Source: Bacteriovorax sp. Seq25_V
Lineage (GTDB): Bacteria; Bdellovibrionota; Bacteriovoracia; Bacteriovoracales; Bacteriovoracaceae
NCBI RefSeq assembly: GCF_000447795.1
Contig: NZ_AUNI01000015.1
Coordinates: forward strand, 124,001-188,000
Direction: 5' to 3'
Length of the DNA stretch: 64,000 nucleotides
Shown here: piece by piece, positions 52,960 through 62,071 of the stretch
Layout of the letters: each line of letters begins with the position of its first letter
Numbering within the stretch: the first letter of the stretch is position 1
The notes under the pieces: model-generated
Told to the model about the DNA's origin: nothing
The model's input: the letters and a program-made list of their open reading frames with translations, nothing else
The model's database searches: none
Made by a program: the position numbers and the translations under genes

Positions 52960-53385
52960 ATGGCCAAAAAGAAAACTGCTAAAAAAGCGGCGACAAAAAC
53001 TACTAAGAAAACAGCAACTAAAACTGCTGCGAAAACAACGAAGAAAGTTACAAAAAAAGCAACTGCTTCTAAGAAGGCAGCTTCTAAAAAAGTTACGAAG
53101 AAAGTTGAAAAGAAGACAGAGAAGAAAGTAGCTAAAAAAGTAACGAAGAAAGTTGAAAAGAAAGTAGCTAAAAAAGCAACTCCTGCGAAAAAAGCAGCTC
53201 CGGCAAAGAAAGCGGCTCCTGCGAAAAAAGCAGCCCCAGCAAAGAAAGCAGCTCCTGCAAAAAAAGCGGAAGCTAAAACAACAAAGAAAGTAACAACAGC
53301 TAAGAAAGCGGCTCCTGCGAAAAAAGCGGCTCGCGAAAAAAGAAAAAGCAGCTCCGGTAAAAAAGGAAACTGCAAAGAAAGCTGA
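52960..53385 (+). CDS. Lysine/alanine-rich histone H1-like protein, N-terminal part of a frameshifted gene
   Basis: As read, 141 residues of KKAA, TKKV and PAKKAA repeats, like bacterial H1-type DNA-binding tails. I use the ATG at 52960 (MAKKKTAKK) with GGAG 9 bases upstream. At 53330 the repeat loses two bases (GCT C GCG instead of GCT CCT GCG), giving REKRKSSSGKKGNCKES and a stop. A +1 shift restores KKEKAAPVKK and joins without a stop to the acidic domain ending at 54088. It should condense or coat DNA. Confidence 0.65.
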   Translation: MAKKKTAKKAATKTTKKTATKTAAKTTKKVTKKATASKKAASKKVTKKVEKKTEKKVAKKVTKKVEKKVAKKATPAKKAAPAKKAAPAKKAAPAKKAAPAKKAEAKTTKKVTTAKKAAPAKKAAREKRKSSSGKKGNCKES

Positions 53386-53461
53386 ACCGAAAAAAGCAGC
53401 TGCTCCAAAGAAAGCTAAGAAAGAACCAGCGAAGCCAAAGAAGAAAGCTGCTGAGCTTGAA

Positions 53462-54088
53462 ATGGAAGAGTTTGAGGAAGTTGTTGAAGTTGAAGAAGAT
53501 GAAGACGATGATGATTTTGCTGATGATAAATTCAGTGGAGATCTAGACTTTGATGATTCTCCAAAAAAGTCAAAATATGAAACTGATGATGATGATCAAC
53601 AAGAATTTGATTTCAGTGCAAAAACTGAGAAGAGAGTTCTTGCTGAGTTCAAAGATACTCTAGTTGAAGAGGTTGAACTTCTTGCTGAAGATCACAACTT
53701 AAAAGATATCTTCGAAGCTATTCAAACATTAGGCTTCTTTGTCTCTGATGCAGACGATTGTAGAGAGAAGGGGTGTGATAACCCAGCAACGACTCTTGGA
53801 TACTGTCGTTATCACTATATTACAAACTGGAAAGCAATTAAGAGAAAGCAATCAATTCTTGAAGAAGGAAAGCTTCAACAATTTATCGAAGAACTTGTTG
53901 CTAAATATCCAGCGAAGTTTATCGAAGGAATTCTTTCTGATCTTGAAGATGAGAAGACATTTATCAATGTTCTAAAAGAGCTTAATATTGATGCTGATGA
54001 TAGTTTTGATGAATTAGATGATCTTGATGAAGAAGATGATCAAGATATCGCATTCGAAACTAAGTCGACAGTTAAGTTTGATGATTAA
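53462..54088 (+). CDS. Acidic C-terminal domain of the H1-like gene
   Basis: 208 residues from the first ATG, but the frame is open upstream to 53333 and codes for more Lys/Ala repeats, so the ATG is probably internal. The protein has a strongly acidic start (EVEEDEDDDDFADD), a folded-looking part with four Cys/His (CREKGCDNPATTLGYCRYHY, a possible zinc knuckle), and an acidic tail. No good ribosome site precedes 53462. The opposite charges of the two halves suggest self-interaction or regulated DNA binding. Confidence 0.6.
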   Translation: MEEFEEVVEVEEDEDDDDFADDKFSGDLDFDDSPKKSKYETDDDDQQEFDFSAKTEKRVLAEFKDTLVEEVELLAEDHNLKDIFEAIQTLGFFVSDADDCREKGCDNPATTLGYCRYHYITNWKAIKRKQSILEEGKLQQFIEELVAKYPAKFIEGILSDLEDEKTFINVLKELNIDADDSFDELDDLDEEDDQDIAFETKSTVKFDD

Positions 54089-54118
54089 TTAGAAATCGGA
54101 TTTTATAAAATAAGAAAG

Positions 54119-54143
54119 GCCTCCATTTTATGGGGGCTTTTTT
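54119..54143 (+). terminator. Terminator of the H1-like gene
   Basis: GCCTCCA-TTTTA-TGGGGGC forms a 7-bp stem with one G-U pair followed by TTTTTT, 30 bases after the stop. Confidence 0.85.
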
Positions 54144-54226
54144 GTCTCGAAAATTTGTCAGTTGAAAATCATTTAAGTTAAGAAAAATTGACCACTAAAA
54201 TTTATTTTGTTTGGTACAATAAATTC

Positions 54227-55306
54227 ATGAAAATTTTAATCCTGTTAATATGTATTTCGTGCGTTTCAACTTTTGCTGTAAAAATGACCGAGAGGCAAGA
54301 AAGATATATTCTGAAAACGGTTCTCAATGGTAGCCTTCTTATAGGAAATGATGATCTAATTTATTCTTACTCTAGTAACGATCCTCATTCTTATAGTGTT
54401 CCTATGCTTAAATTTTATCAAGATAAAAGTTTAAGTGGTAATTCTCTCGCAGAGGTTGTCATTCAAAATGGAGTGAATCAATACACAAAAAATGATAAAT
54501 ACGCGATGGTTAAATTACTGACAAAGTCAAATGAAAATCATAGCTATGAACTAATACCTTTTGGTGCTGGTGAAAAATATGACACAAGTCCAAAAGTGTT
54601 TAATCGAGTCCCATATTTTGGTGGTTGTGTTCCAGGGGTTTGTACGCAGTCTGCTTTTTATTTAGAAGATGAAGATGATGACTGGTTAAGTATGTACATC
54701 ACAGTACAAAAATCTGAAAAAGAAAATGAGGATATAAAGGTTTATTTCGAAAAAAAAGAGTTACTAAAGCACGGGTTTAAAAAGTTAAGAAAAGTTGATG
54801 AATTATATGGACGTCTGAATTATTCCGTTGAGGAGTATAATGGATATATTGAGAAGCTTAAAGAAATTGTAAAAACTAAAAACACATCTAAACTTAAAGA
54901 AATTTTCAAGAGATGCAGTGATAGTAATTACTATATAAATTCAAAAATACCTGTTTTGCGAGAACTTGATAAACTACACAGAAGTAATGACGAAGTTAGT
55001 TCTGAGTTGTTTATATTTCTTGAAACTCTTCTTACAAAATCAAAACACTATAGTGAATTAGGAGATCTTTTATATATAGAGAATTGTAATGAGAAATGTT
55101 TAAAAGGATTTTCTAGCCTTAAAAGACATTTTGTTTTAGATAAAAAGTTGTATGACTATAATTATTATGATTTTCGCCTTGGTGTTCAAGGGCAGAGCAA
55201 AGGGTGTTTTGATATAATTGAGGATGATTTTTTACAATATCATTTTGATCGTATGACTTTGTCATCTGAGGAAGTAAGAGAGTATCTAAAGAGGGCTGGT
55301 CCTTAA
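54227..55306 (+). CDS. Secreted protein, copy 1 of a tandem triplication
   Basis: 359 residues. Signal peptide MKILILLICISCVSTFA; the mature part has a beta-rich half with RVPYFGGCVPGVC...DDWLSMYITVQKS and a helical half with a late GCFDIIEDD. The ATG at 54227 is chosen because it matches the starts of both other copies; no ribosome site precedes it, but TACAAT ends 6 bases upstream, suggesting a leaderless message. The PYFG(G/D)C..xxC motif is kept in all three copies. Unknown family. Confidence 0.7.
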   Translation: MKILILLICISCVSTFAVKMTERQERYILKTVLNGSLLIGNDDLIYSYSSNDPHSYSVPMLKFYQDKSLSGNSLAEVVIQNGVNQYTKNDKYAMVKLLTKSNENHSYELIPFGAGEKYDTSPKVFNRVPYFGGCVPGVCTQSAFYLEDEDDDWLSMYITVQKSEKENEDIKVYFEKKELLKHGFKKLRKVDELYGRLNYSVEEYNGYIEKLKEIVKTKNTSKLKEIFKRCSDSNYYINSKIPVLRELDKLHRSNDEVSSELFIFLETLLTKSKHYSELGDLLYIENCNEKCLKGFSSLKRHFVLDKKLYDYNYYDFRLGVQGQSKGCFDIIEDDFLQYHFDRMTLSSEEVREYLKRAGP

Positions 55307-55334
55307 TAAAGTATTTGCTTGGAAGTATAAAATT

Positions 55335-56438
55335 ATGAAAATTTTAATCCTATTAATATGTATTTCGAGTGTTTCAACTTTTGCTGCTGAAAGGACCGAG
55401 AGACAAGGCAAATACGTTTTTAAAACTGCTGCTGGGACTAATATTCTGGTTGAGGAAAGCGATCAAGTCTACTTTTATCAAGGAGGGGAGGGGGTTGCGT
55501 ATAAGCCACCACTTCTTAAATTTTATCTTGATAGAGAATTAAAGAAGGATCTTATTGCTGAATCATATATCTACAAGTTCAGTTCAGAGAAACCAAAATA
55601 TGAAATACTTTATACAAAACTAAAATTCTATAAACATTCATTAGGAAATTTTATTGAAGAATCTATTTTCTTTGGGACCGAAAGAGGAATAATTGAGAAC
55701 GATGATGTCCTAAATAGAGCTCCTTATTTTGGAGGCTGCTCTCCTGAAGGGTGTCGTCTTGGCGCATTCTTTATAGAGGAGGAGGGAGAAAACTGGCTTA
55801 GTATGTACTTAACAGTAAGAATCTCTGAGAAAGAAAATAAAGATATTAAAGTCTATGTTTCTAAAGCAGAGCTTCTCAAGTCTGGATACGTAAAACTCCC
55901 TTCGGTTGATCATCTTTATAAGAACATCGGGTATAGCTTAAAAGAATATAATGATTATATGGATAATTTAATTAAAATAGTTAAAGCTAGAGACTCAAAT
56001 AAGCTTACTGAGTTAGCGAGAAAATGTTTTCAGTATAGTACTTTAACAAATTCAAAAATTAAATTTCTTAAAGAATTAGACCAAATACAAGGTCGAAGAG
56101 ATGAAAAGAAAGTTGTTAGTGAAAGTTTATTTAAATTTTTGGAAAAAATGCTAACTAATCGAAATGATAGCTCCACTCTCGATTCACTTTTGAGTTTGAA
56201 TGAAAGTCGTTCTACTGGAACAACTGTCCTGAGGCAATTTTCTTATAAATCGAAGTTGGGAGGATATAACTATTTTACGTTCTTACTTTTGTATGACGGG
56301 GTAGGGAAAGGTTGTTTTGATATAATAGAAGATGAACTCATGCAAGAAGAATTTAATTTTAGGGTAAGTCAAATGAAAGATCAGGATAAATATTTAGATT
56401 TCCCTGAAGATTATGATGAGTCGGATTTTGAAGATTGA
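55335..56438 (+). CDS. Secreted protein, copy 2 of a tandem triplication
   Basis: 367 residues, 28 bases after copy 1. The first 50 bases are almost identical to the other copies; the mature chain is clearly related but diverged (APYFGGCSPEGC, ENWLSMYLTVRIS, KVYVSKAELLKSG, GCFDIIEDE). The acidic C-terminus (DYDESDFED) is specific to this copy. A GGAAG lies about 8 bases upstream. Function unknown. Confidence 0.7.
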   Translation: MKILILLICISSVSTFAAERTERQGKYVFKTAAGTNILVEESDQVYFYQGGEGVAYKPPLLKFYLDRELKKDLIAESYIYKFSSEKPKYEILYTKLKFYKHSLGNFIEESIFFGTERGIIENDDVLNRAPYFGGCSPEGCRLGAFFIEEEGENWLSMYLTVRISEKENKDIKVYVSKAELLKSGYVKLPSVDHLYKNIGYSLKEYNDYMDNLIKIVKARDSNKLTELARKCFQYSTLTNSKIKFLKELDQIQGRRDEKKVVSESLFKFLEKMLTNRNDSSTLDSLLSLNESRSTGTTVLRQFSYKSKLGGYNYFTFLLLYDGVGKGCFDIIEDELMQEEFNFRVSQMKDQDKYLDFPEDYDESDFED

Positions 56439-56558
56439 ATTAGTTATTTCATCTATCGAAACACTGAAAGAAAGGAAGAGTGATTTGTATATCTTCTTAA
56501 CTGGGGCTAAGCTAAAAAAATGTTCCTTCAATGTTCTTGTACTTGGCGCAATTAATTT

Positions 56559-57638
56559 ATGAAAATTTTAATCCTGTTAATATGTATTTCGTGCGTCTCA
56601 ACTTTTGCAAAATTTATTACCGATCGTCAGTATATGTATGTTCATAAGACTGTTGCAGGTTCAACAATCTTGGTTAGTGAAGGAGATATTGTATACTACT
56701 ATAGAGAAACAAAGTCTGTTCCATTTAACCCACCGCTTTTGAAATTCTATTTGGATAAAGAATTAAAGAAGGATCTAATTGCGGAAGTTTATATGAGAAC
56801 CGAAAAGTACCCTAGGCCATACAAAGATATGTATTATTCGATGCTCAAATTTTATAAGCACGAAAAAGGGAACTATGTCGAGGAATCGATAAATTTTGGG
56901 GGTGGCAAAACATATAGTCAGGAGGAAAGAACTTTAATACGTGTGCCTTATTTTGGAGATTGTAATCCAAGGTCTTGTGGGCTAGCCGCAATATTTATAG
57001 AAGATGAAGGCGAAAATTGGTTGAGCCTTTACCTGACGGTTAAAAAATCCGCAACAGAGAGTGAAGATGTAAAAGTTTATTTTTCTAAATCAGAACTTCT
57101 TAAATATAAGTTTAAAAAACTACCTACGTTTGATGAAATTTATAATAAGAGTAATTATTCGTTATATGAATATGAAGAATTTATAAAAAATCTTAAAAAG
57201 ATTATCAAGGAGAGAGACTCTAAGGCGTTAGTTAAACTCATTAAAAAATGTGGTCATTATGAAAGATTGGGACCCACAAAGTTAGAAGAAGTAAAAGAAT
57301 TTTATAGTATCATGGCAGATGAGGTCAGCGATGTTAGCTCGTCTTTGTTTGAATTTCTTGAGAAGGTCTTTGTTGAAGGGAATGATTATTTTAAATTATA
57401 TTATCGTTTGTCTGATCTTCAAAAAAAGCCACCGATAAATACTTTAAGAAGATACTTTGGAGTTAAAAGAAAACTGTCGGGGTATAATTACTTCGAGTTT
57501 TTACTTTATTATAACGATTACAGAAATGGTTGTTTTGTTTTTCGAGAGGAGGAGCAATTACAACTACATATTTCAGAAGATACTTCTCCCATCATGGAAA
57601 TTGATGAGTTTATTCAGCAGTTTGAACCAAAAAAATAA
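56559..57638 (+). CDS. Secreted protein, copy 3 of a tandem triplication
   Basis: 359 residues. Its signal-peptide DNA is nearly identical to copy 1, while the mature part is closer to copy 2 (KFYLDKELKKDLIAE is shared). The motif reads VPYFGDCNPRSCG with ENWLSLYLTVKKS. The 120-base gap before it holds no ORF and no clear ribosome site. Function unknown. Confidence 0.7.
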   Translation: MKILILLICISCVSTFAKFITDRQYMYVHKTVAGSTILVSEGDIVYYYRETKSVPFNPPLLKFYLDKELKKDLIAEVYMRTEKYPRPYKDMYYSMLKFYKHEKGNYVEESINFGGGKTYSQEERTLIRVPYFGDCNPRSCGLAAIFIEDEGENWLSLYLTVKKSATESEDVKVYFSKSELLKYKFKKLPTFDEIYNKSNYSLYEYEEFIKNLKKIIKERDSKALVKLIKKCGHYERLGPTKLEEVKEFYSIMADEVSDVSSSLFEFLEKVFVEGNDYFKLYYRLSDLQKKPPINTLRRYFGVKRKLSGYNYFEFLLYYNDYRNGCFVFREEEQLQLHISEDTSPIMEIDEFIQQFEPKK

Positions 57639-57649
57639 ATCTCAAAAAG

Positions 57650-57678
57650 AATGCCCCCAAGTTATATTGGAGGCATTC
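57650..57678. terminator. Terminator between copy 3 and the convergent gene
   Basis: GAATGCC.CCAA and TTGG.GGCATTC pair over 11 bp with one mismatch around a short loop; TAATTTATTTG follows on the plus strand and TTTTTGAG on the minus strand. It lies between two convergent genes. Confidence 0.7.
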
Positions 57679-57682
57679 TAAT

Positions 57683-58147
57683 TTATTTGTATTCGATAGT
57701 TTGATATTCCATTGGACTATGACAAGTATCATAAGTCGCTTCATGTTGAGCAATTACTTTTACAACATTTGAAACATTGAACTTATTTGAATAAAGAGCT
57801 TCTTCGTGCTCAATTGTTGCAATATATTTTACTGCTTCATATTCTTCACAAATACCATCGTTAACAACAACATCTTTTTGAAATGTCGTAACATATGTTG
57901 CTGAGTAATCATGATAATCAAATTCTTCTTCAACTACTAAAAGTTTAACTGTTTTTGTTTCACCATTTACAGTAACAACTGCTTCTTTCTTATTTCTATC
58001 AAGAGAAATAACATTGATTTCTACAACTTTTAAAAGCTCGTAAGTCGAGTTGTAAGAGTTAATTTGTAACTCACCTTGTGCTTCAAAGCTTGCCCCAAAG
58101 CTTGAAAGCGATAGAAGTGCTAAGGCACCAATAATCATTGATTTCAT
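57683..58147 (-). CDS. Small exported beta-rich protein
   Basis: 154 residues. Signal peptide (MKSMIIGALALLSLSSFGAS) and a mature chain of alternating beta stretches with two Cys (DGICEEY and YDTCHSP) that could pair. GGAGAG precedes the ATG. No family recognised. Confidence 0.65.
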   Translation of the reverse strand: MKSMIIGALALLSLSSFGASFEAQGELQINSYNSTYELLKVVEINVISLDRNKKEAVVTVNGETKTVKLLVVEEEFDYHDYSATYVTTFQKDVVVNDGICEEYEAVKYIATIEHEEALYSNKFNVSNVVKVIAQHEATYDTCHSPMEYQTIEYK

Positions 58148-58262
58148 AAATATCTCTCCAGTTTTGTTTGGCCTTATTTCTCATCTCGCTAAATAAAAGT
58201 AAAGTTAGGATTGTGTTATGTAAAATATATACATTGTTCGAAAATTCGTGGAAAATATTCCC

Positions 58263-58778
58263 ATGATATTAAGAGAATTAGGAACATTGGATGAGGGTGC
58301 CTTTAAGAAAGGGTTAAGTCATTGGAATCGAGAGGATTGGACTTGGTTTACCTTCGAATATAAGGAAGGAATGACGCACTCTGAGCATCTTCAGGCCCTA
58401 GCAGATGCAAGAGATCCAAATAAAATTGCTCCTGGGAGAGTTCCTGCAACTATGCTCTACGCTTTTATTGATGGCGAAATCGTAGGAAGAGTATCAATTC
58501 GTCATGAGCTAAATGACTTCCTTCTTCAGCGAGGAGGGCATATCGGCTACGCCGTTAATGAAATCTATCGCAAGAAAGGTTATGGCCAGGAAATCCTCGC
58601 AGGAGCCATTGAATTTTGTCGCAAACAGCTTGGACTTGATAGGGTATTAATCACTTGTTCTGCAAAGAATACACCTTCTGTGCGTATGATCGAAAAGGCC
58701 GGTGGAGTACTTGAAAATGTCGTTCATGACCCAGATACAGGGGACGAAGTGAATCGTTACTGGGTGAGTCTGGCTTAA
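58263..58778 (+). CDS. GNAT family N-acetyltransferase
   Basis: 171 residues from the ATG at 58263; a GTG at 58248 would add five. VGRVSIRHELNDFLLQRGGHIGYAV is the strand 4 region, YRKKGYGQEIL the acetyl-CoA loop (R/QxxGxG/A), and LITCSAKNTPSVRMIEKAGG the C-terminal block. The substrate is unknown; the set resembles ribosomal-protein- or amine-type acetyltransferases. Confidence 0.85.
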   Translation: MILRELGTLDEGAFKKGLSHWNREDWTWFTFEYKEGMTHSEHLQALADARDPNKIAPGRVPATMLYAFIDGEIVGRVSIRHELNDFLLQRGGHIGYAVNEIYRKKGYGQEILAGAIEFCRKQLGLDRVLITCSAKNTPSVRMIEKAGGVLENVVHDPDTGDEVNRYWVSLA

Positions 58779-58844
58779 ATTTTACTTTCAATTATTTTTT
58801 GGCTAGCATTTTAGAGTAATAATATTTTTTTACATGGAGTTCGT

Positions 58845-59165
58845 ATGAAAAAGTTCTTATTTCTACTTTTTATTACCGCAAATGTATTTGCCCTAAGAAT
58901 TGAAGGTATGGTTAACTACGGTCCATTCCTCAATTGTGAAATCTATAATGATTACCATGTTCCTGTTCAAGTAAAGAACTACGAATATACAATTAGACTA
59001 AGAAACGGTCAGCTTTATCGTGAAAATCTAATCTGTCAGTTTAACTGTACAATTGAGGACTATGGATTCAAAAGATTTTCTGGTCCGGTAAACTCACCAA
59101 TGGTTTACGATGCTCGTTGTAGTGCAAATGTTGCAAGACTAGTTCGTCCACCAAGACGTAGATAA
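58845..59165 (+). CDS. Small exported protein
   Basis: 106 residues. Signal peptide (MKKFLFLLFITANVFA) and a mature chain with four Cys (LNCEIY, LICQFNC, ARCSAN) that could form two disulfides, ending in a basic tail (RPPRRR). GGAG lies 6-7 bases before the ATG. No family recognised. Confidence 0.65.
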   Translation: MKKFLFLLFITANVFALRIEGMVNYGPFLNCEIYNDYHVPVQVKNYEYTIRLRNGQLYRENLICQFNCTIEDYGFKRFSGPVNSPMVYDARCSANVARLVRPPRRR

Positions 59166-59171
59166 TAAAAA

Positions 59172-59198
59172 AAGGCCAGTTAGTCTGGCCTTCGTTTT
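59172..59198. terminator. Bidirectional terminator
   Basis: AAGGCCAG-TTAGT-CTGGCCTT is a perfect 8-bp stem. TTTTTTTATT follows on the minus strand and CGTTTT on the plus strand; it lies between convergent genes. Confidence 0.8.
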
Positions 59199-59631
59199 AT
59201 TGATTTAAAAGTTGGTCAGCCATTATTGTTAGGCCAACATTTTCGCGATTGATTTTGTAGAAAATTTTCTGCCCTTTAAATTCCTCTTCTTCCCAAGAAT
59301 CTTTGTAATCCATCCACTCTGGTGTTGAGAAATATGTATCAAAAAATCCACCGATAGAATCAACTAGTGAATCAAGATTCTTCGTATAATCTTGACCATC
59401 TGTGAGATCGATAGAAACAAAATATGTTGTCGGAATTGAGGACTTATCCTTAGTATTGATAAGACTCGCAATAACCACAAGCTCACCTTTATGAAGACGT
59501 CCAAAAACCTCAAACTCGCGAGTTTTGTTATCTAATTGCGCCTGGTATGAAGTTTCAAGTAGTTCTTTAACTGTTGTCGACCACTCTAGTGGTAGGTCTA
59601 GTAGGAAGGGAGAGTCTGTTCTCGATAGCAT
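59197..59631 (-). CDS. Hypothetical cytosolic protein
   Basis: 144 residues without a signal peptide. Alternating strands and helices (GELVVIASLINTK, TTYFVSIDLTDGQDY, GQKIFYKINRENVGLTIMADQLL) suggest a small alpha/beta fold. No family recognised. Divergent from the thiolase gene. Confidence 0.65.
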   Translation of the reverse strand: MLSRTDSPFLLDLPLEWSTTVKELLETSYQAQLDNKTREFEVFGRLHKGELVVIASLINTKDKSSIPTTYFVSIDLTDGQDYTKNLDSLVDSIGGFFDTYFSTPEWMDYKDSWEEEEFKGQKIFYKINRENVGLTIMADQLLNQ

Positions 59632-59777
59632 TTATGTACCTCATTAATTTTTGCTCACTTTAGCTAAGAAGGGACGTTTGTGTCAATGGTGCTACGTGTT
59701 TATTTGGAACATTGCCCCTAAAATTATCGTATAATGAAGACTATAATGACCAAGAATTTTTAGACATAGGAGATATT

Positions 59778-60944
59778 ATGAGCGTTTATATTTTATCAGG
59801 AGCGAGAACTGCTAGTGGTAGTTTTCTTGGGTCACTTTCATCAGTGCCAGCACCAAAATTAGGTGCAGCGGCAATCGAAGGTGCGATCGCTAAAGCTGGT
59901 GTAGATAAGTCAAAAGTTGAAGAAGTATTTATGGGTAACGTTGTTACTGCAGGTGTTGGACAAGCTCCAGCAAGACAAGCGGCGATCTTCGCAGGTCTTG
60001 ATCAATCTGTTCAGTGTACAACTCTTAATAAGGTTTGTGGTTCAGGACTTAAGGCAATTATTTCAGCGGCTCAATCTATTAAGGCCGGAGATAATTCACT
60101 TGTTGTTGCTGGTGGGATGGAGAATATGTCACTTGCTCCACACTTGATCATGAACTCAAGAACTGGTGTGGCAAAGTTTGGTGAAGCTGCAATGAAAGAT
60201 GCTATGCAATGGGATGGACTATGGGATGTTTATTCAAACCGTCCAATGGGTAACTGTGCTGAAGAGTGCACACGTAAGTATGACCTTACTCGTGAAGCTC
60301 AAGATGCATTCTCAATTGAGTCTTTCAAGCGTGCTCAAGCTGCAATCAATGATGGAATTTTTAAAGATGAAATCGTTGCTGTAAAAATTCAAGACCGTAA
60401 AGGTGAAGTTACAGTTGATACAGATGAAGGACCATTTAAGGCAAACTTCGATAAGATTCCAACTCTAAGACCGGCTTTTGAAAAAGATGGAACTATTACT
60501 GCAGCAAATGCTTCAACTATTAATGATGGTGCAGCAGCAGTTGTACTTGGTGGTGAAGAATATAAAGACCAAGCCGAGTTCAAAATCGTTGGATATGCAG
60601 GACATGCTCAAGATCCAACTTGGTTTACAACTGCTCCAATTGAAGCAATGAAAAAGAACTTTGCAAAAACTGGATTAAATGTATCAGATATTGGTGTTTT
60701 TGAAATCAATGAAGCGTTCGCGGCCGTGCCAATGGCAGCAATGAATGAGCTGGGTATTGATCACAAGGACCTGAACATCTTTGGTGGTGGGGTTTCCCTT
60801 GGTCACCCAATTGGGGCTTCTGGAACTAGAATTATCGTAACTCTGATGTCTGCAATGAAAAAGAGAAACTGTAAGTACGGAATGGCCTCTATTTGCATCG
60901 GTGGCGGTGAGGCGTTATCATTAATCTTAGAAAAGATTAAATAA
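59778..60944 (+). CDS. Acetyl-CoA acetyltransferase (thiolase)
   Basis: 388 residues. Catalytic Cys in TTLNKVCGSGLKA, His in NEAFAAVPMAA-type context, and the second Cys in MASICIGGGEA with GGGVSLGHPIGASGTR. It makes acetoacetyl-CoA or cleaves 3-ketoacyl-CoA, completing the hbd-crt-acd set encoded 7 kb upstream. The ATG at 59778 has GGAG 6 bases upstream; the 22 earlier codons are not typical of the family. Confidence 0.95.
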   Translation: MSVYILSGARTASGSFLGSLSSVPAPKLGAAAIEGAIAKAGVDKSKVEEVFMGNVVTAGVGQAPARQAAIFAGLDQSVQCTTLNKVCGSGLKAIISAAQSIKAGDNSLVVAGGMENMSLAPHLIMNSRTGVAKFGEAAMKDAMQWDGLWDVYSNRPMGNCAEECTRKYDLTREAQDAFSIESFKRAQAAINDGIFKDEIVAVKIQDRKGEVTVDTDEGPFKANFDKIPTLRPAFEKDGTITAANASTINDGAAAVVLGGEEYKDQAEFKIVGYAGHAQDPTWFTTAPIEAMKKNFAKTGLNVSDIGVFEINEAFAAVPMAAMNELGIDHKDLNIFGGGVSLGHPIGASGTRIIVTLMSAMKKRNCKYGMASICIGGGEALSLILEKIK

Positions 60945-61000
60945 TTGTTCTTGTCCCTCAGGGATGGGGGACATATTTCTTTCATGGAAGAGAGGAAATA

Positions 61001-62071
61001 ATGGCGACAGCTAAGGAAGCATCAGGCGGAAAGTCTGGTCTTATTCAGTACAAACCGGGTGACACAATTTTCAATCAGAATGATCCCGCAGACTGTTTGT
61101 ATATTATTCAAAAAGGTCAAATCAGATTATTTATTCCAAAAGGAAAAGGCTTCGTCGATCTTGCAATTTTAAGATCAGGTGAAGTAATCGGGGAGATGGC
61201 CTACTTTGATGATAAGGCCTCTCGTCGCTCATGTTCTGCGCAAGCAATTGTTTCGACTGAAGTAATTCGAATTTCTTTTAAGGCCTTTGATAAAACCATG
61301 CAGGGTCTAAATCCATGGTTTAAAACTATTATTAATACACTTGCTGATCGTTTAAGAAAGACAAATGATAAAGTAAAAGAACTTGAATCTAACTCCGTTG
61401 GCTTTGGAGTTGGTGGTAAAGTTGCTGATTATAAATTCTTTGTTACGGCCGACGTTTTAAAAATTCTTGGAAGTCTCTACCTTGTGACTAAAACTCACGG
61501 AGATGTTCTTGCAGATGGAAGATATCAGATTCACACTAATAAGTTAAAATATTATCTCTATGATGTATTTGCAGTTAAAGAAATTAAGTACGAAGAATTA
61601 TTTAATCTGCTTCAGCAAGAGCACTATATTCAGATTGTTAACGATGAGGATAATCTTCCTAAGGTCGCTCAGTTTGCTGACTTAGAAGGACTTAGAAGTA
61701 TTCTTGTATTCTTAAACCAAGAGAAATTGAAAGAAGAAGAGAAGAAAATAAAAGTCTCTCCAAAGACAGAGAGGCTTCTTGGAAAAGTAATTGAACAAGC
61801 AAGAGCAAAAGGTGCAACTTCTGATACGGATAAGGTCTTAATTGATTTAAGTGTAATTCTTGATGAGTTTAAAGAGAAGCAAGTGGCCATAGGTGATGAA
61901 GATCTTAAAGACGCCATCACTGCAGGTCTTTGTGATGATATTGTGATTGGTGACTTTAATAAGCTGGTATTTAATGTTTATTATAAAAAACTTATAAAAA
62001 TATTTCCGGCACTAAGGCTGCAAAATGCAATAGATGCTCATAATAAGAAAAAAGCTGGGAAACAATATTGA
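61001..62071 (+). CDS. Cyclic-nucleotide-binding domain protein
   Basis: 356 residues. Residues about 14-125 form a cNMP-binding beta roll (YKPGDTIFNQNDPADCLYII, GEVIGEMAYFDDKASRRSCSA), with GEM in place of the usual GE(L/I) cassette and RRSCSA resembling the R-S/T-A phosphate loop. The C-terminal 220 residues are helical, without the Crp-type winged helix, so a signalling rather than DNA-binding role is likely. GAGG lies 7 bases upstream. Overlaps the prepilin gene by four bases. Confidence 0.82.
   Translation: MATAKEASGGKSGLIQYKPGDTIFNQNDPADCLYIIQKGQIRLFIPKGKGFVDLAILRSGEVIGEMAYFDDKASRRSCSAQAIVSTEVIRISFKAFDKTMQGLNPWFKTIINTLADRLRKTNDKVKELESNSVGFGVGGKVADYKFFVTADVLKILGSLYLVTKTHGDVLADGRYQIHTNKLKYYLYDVFAVKEIKYEELFNLLQQEHYIQIVNDEDNLPKVAQFADLEGLRSILVFLNQEKLKEEEKKIKVSPKTERLLGKVIEQARAKGATSDTDKVLIDLSVILDEFKEKQVAIGDEDLKDAITAGLCDDIVIGDFNKLVFNVYYKKLIKIFPALRLQNAIDAHNKKKAGKQY

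Noticed and set aside
52914-53408. 164-codon minus-strand ORF rich in Phe, Ala and Val
   Set aside because: It is the mirror of the Lys/Ala repeats of the H1-like gene, without a ribosome site; composition explains its length.
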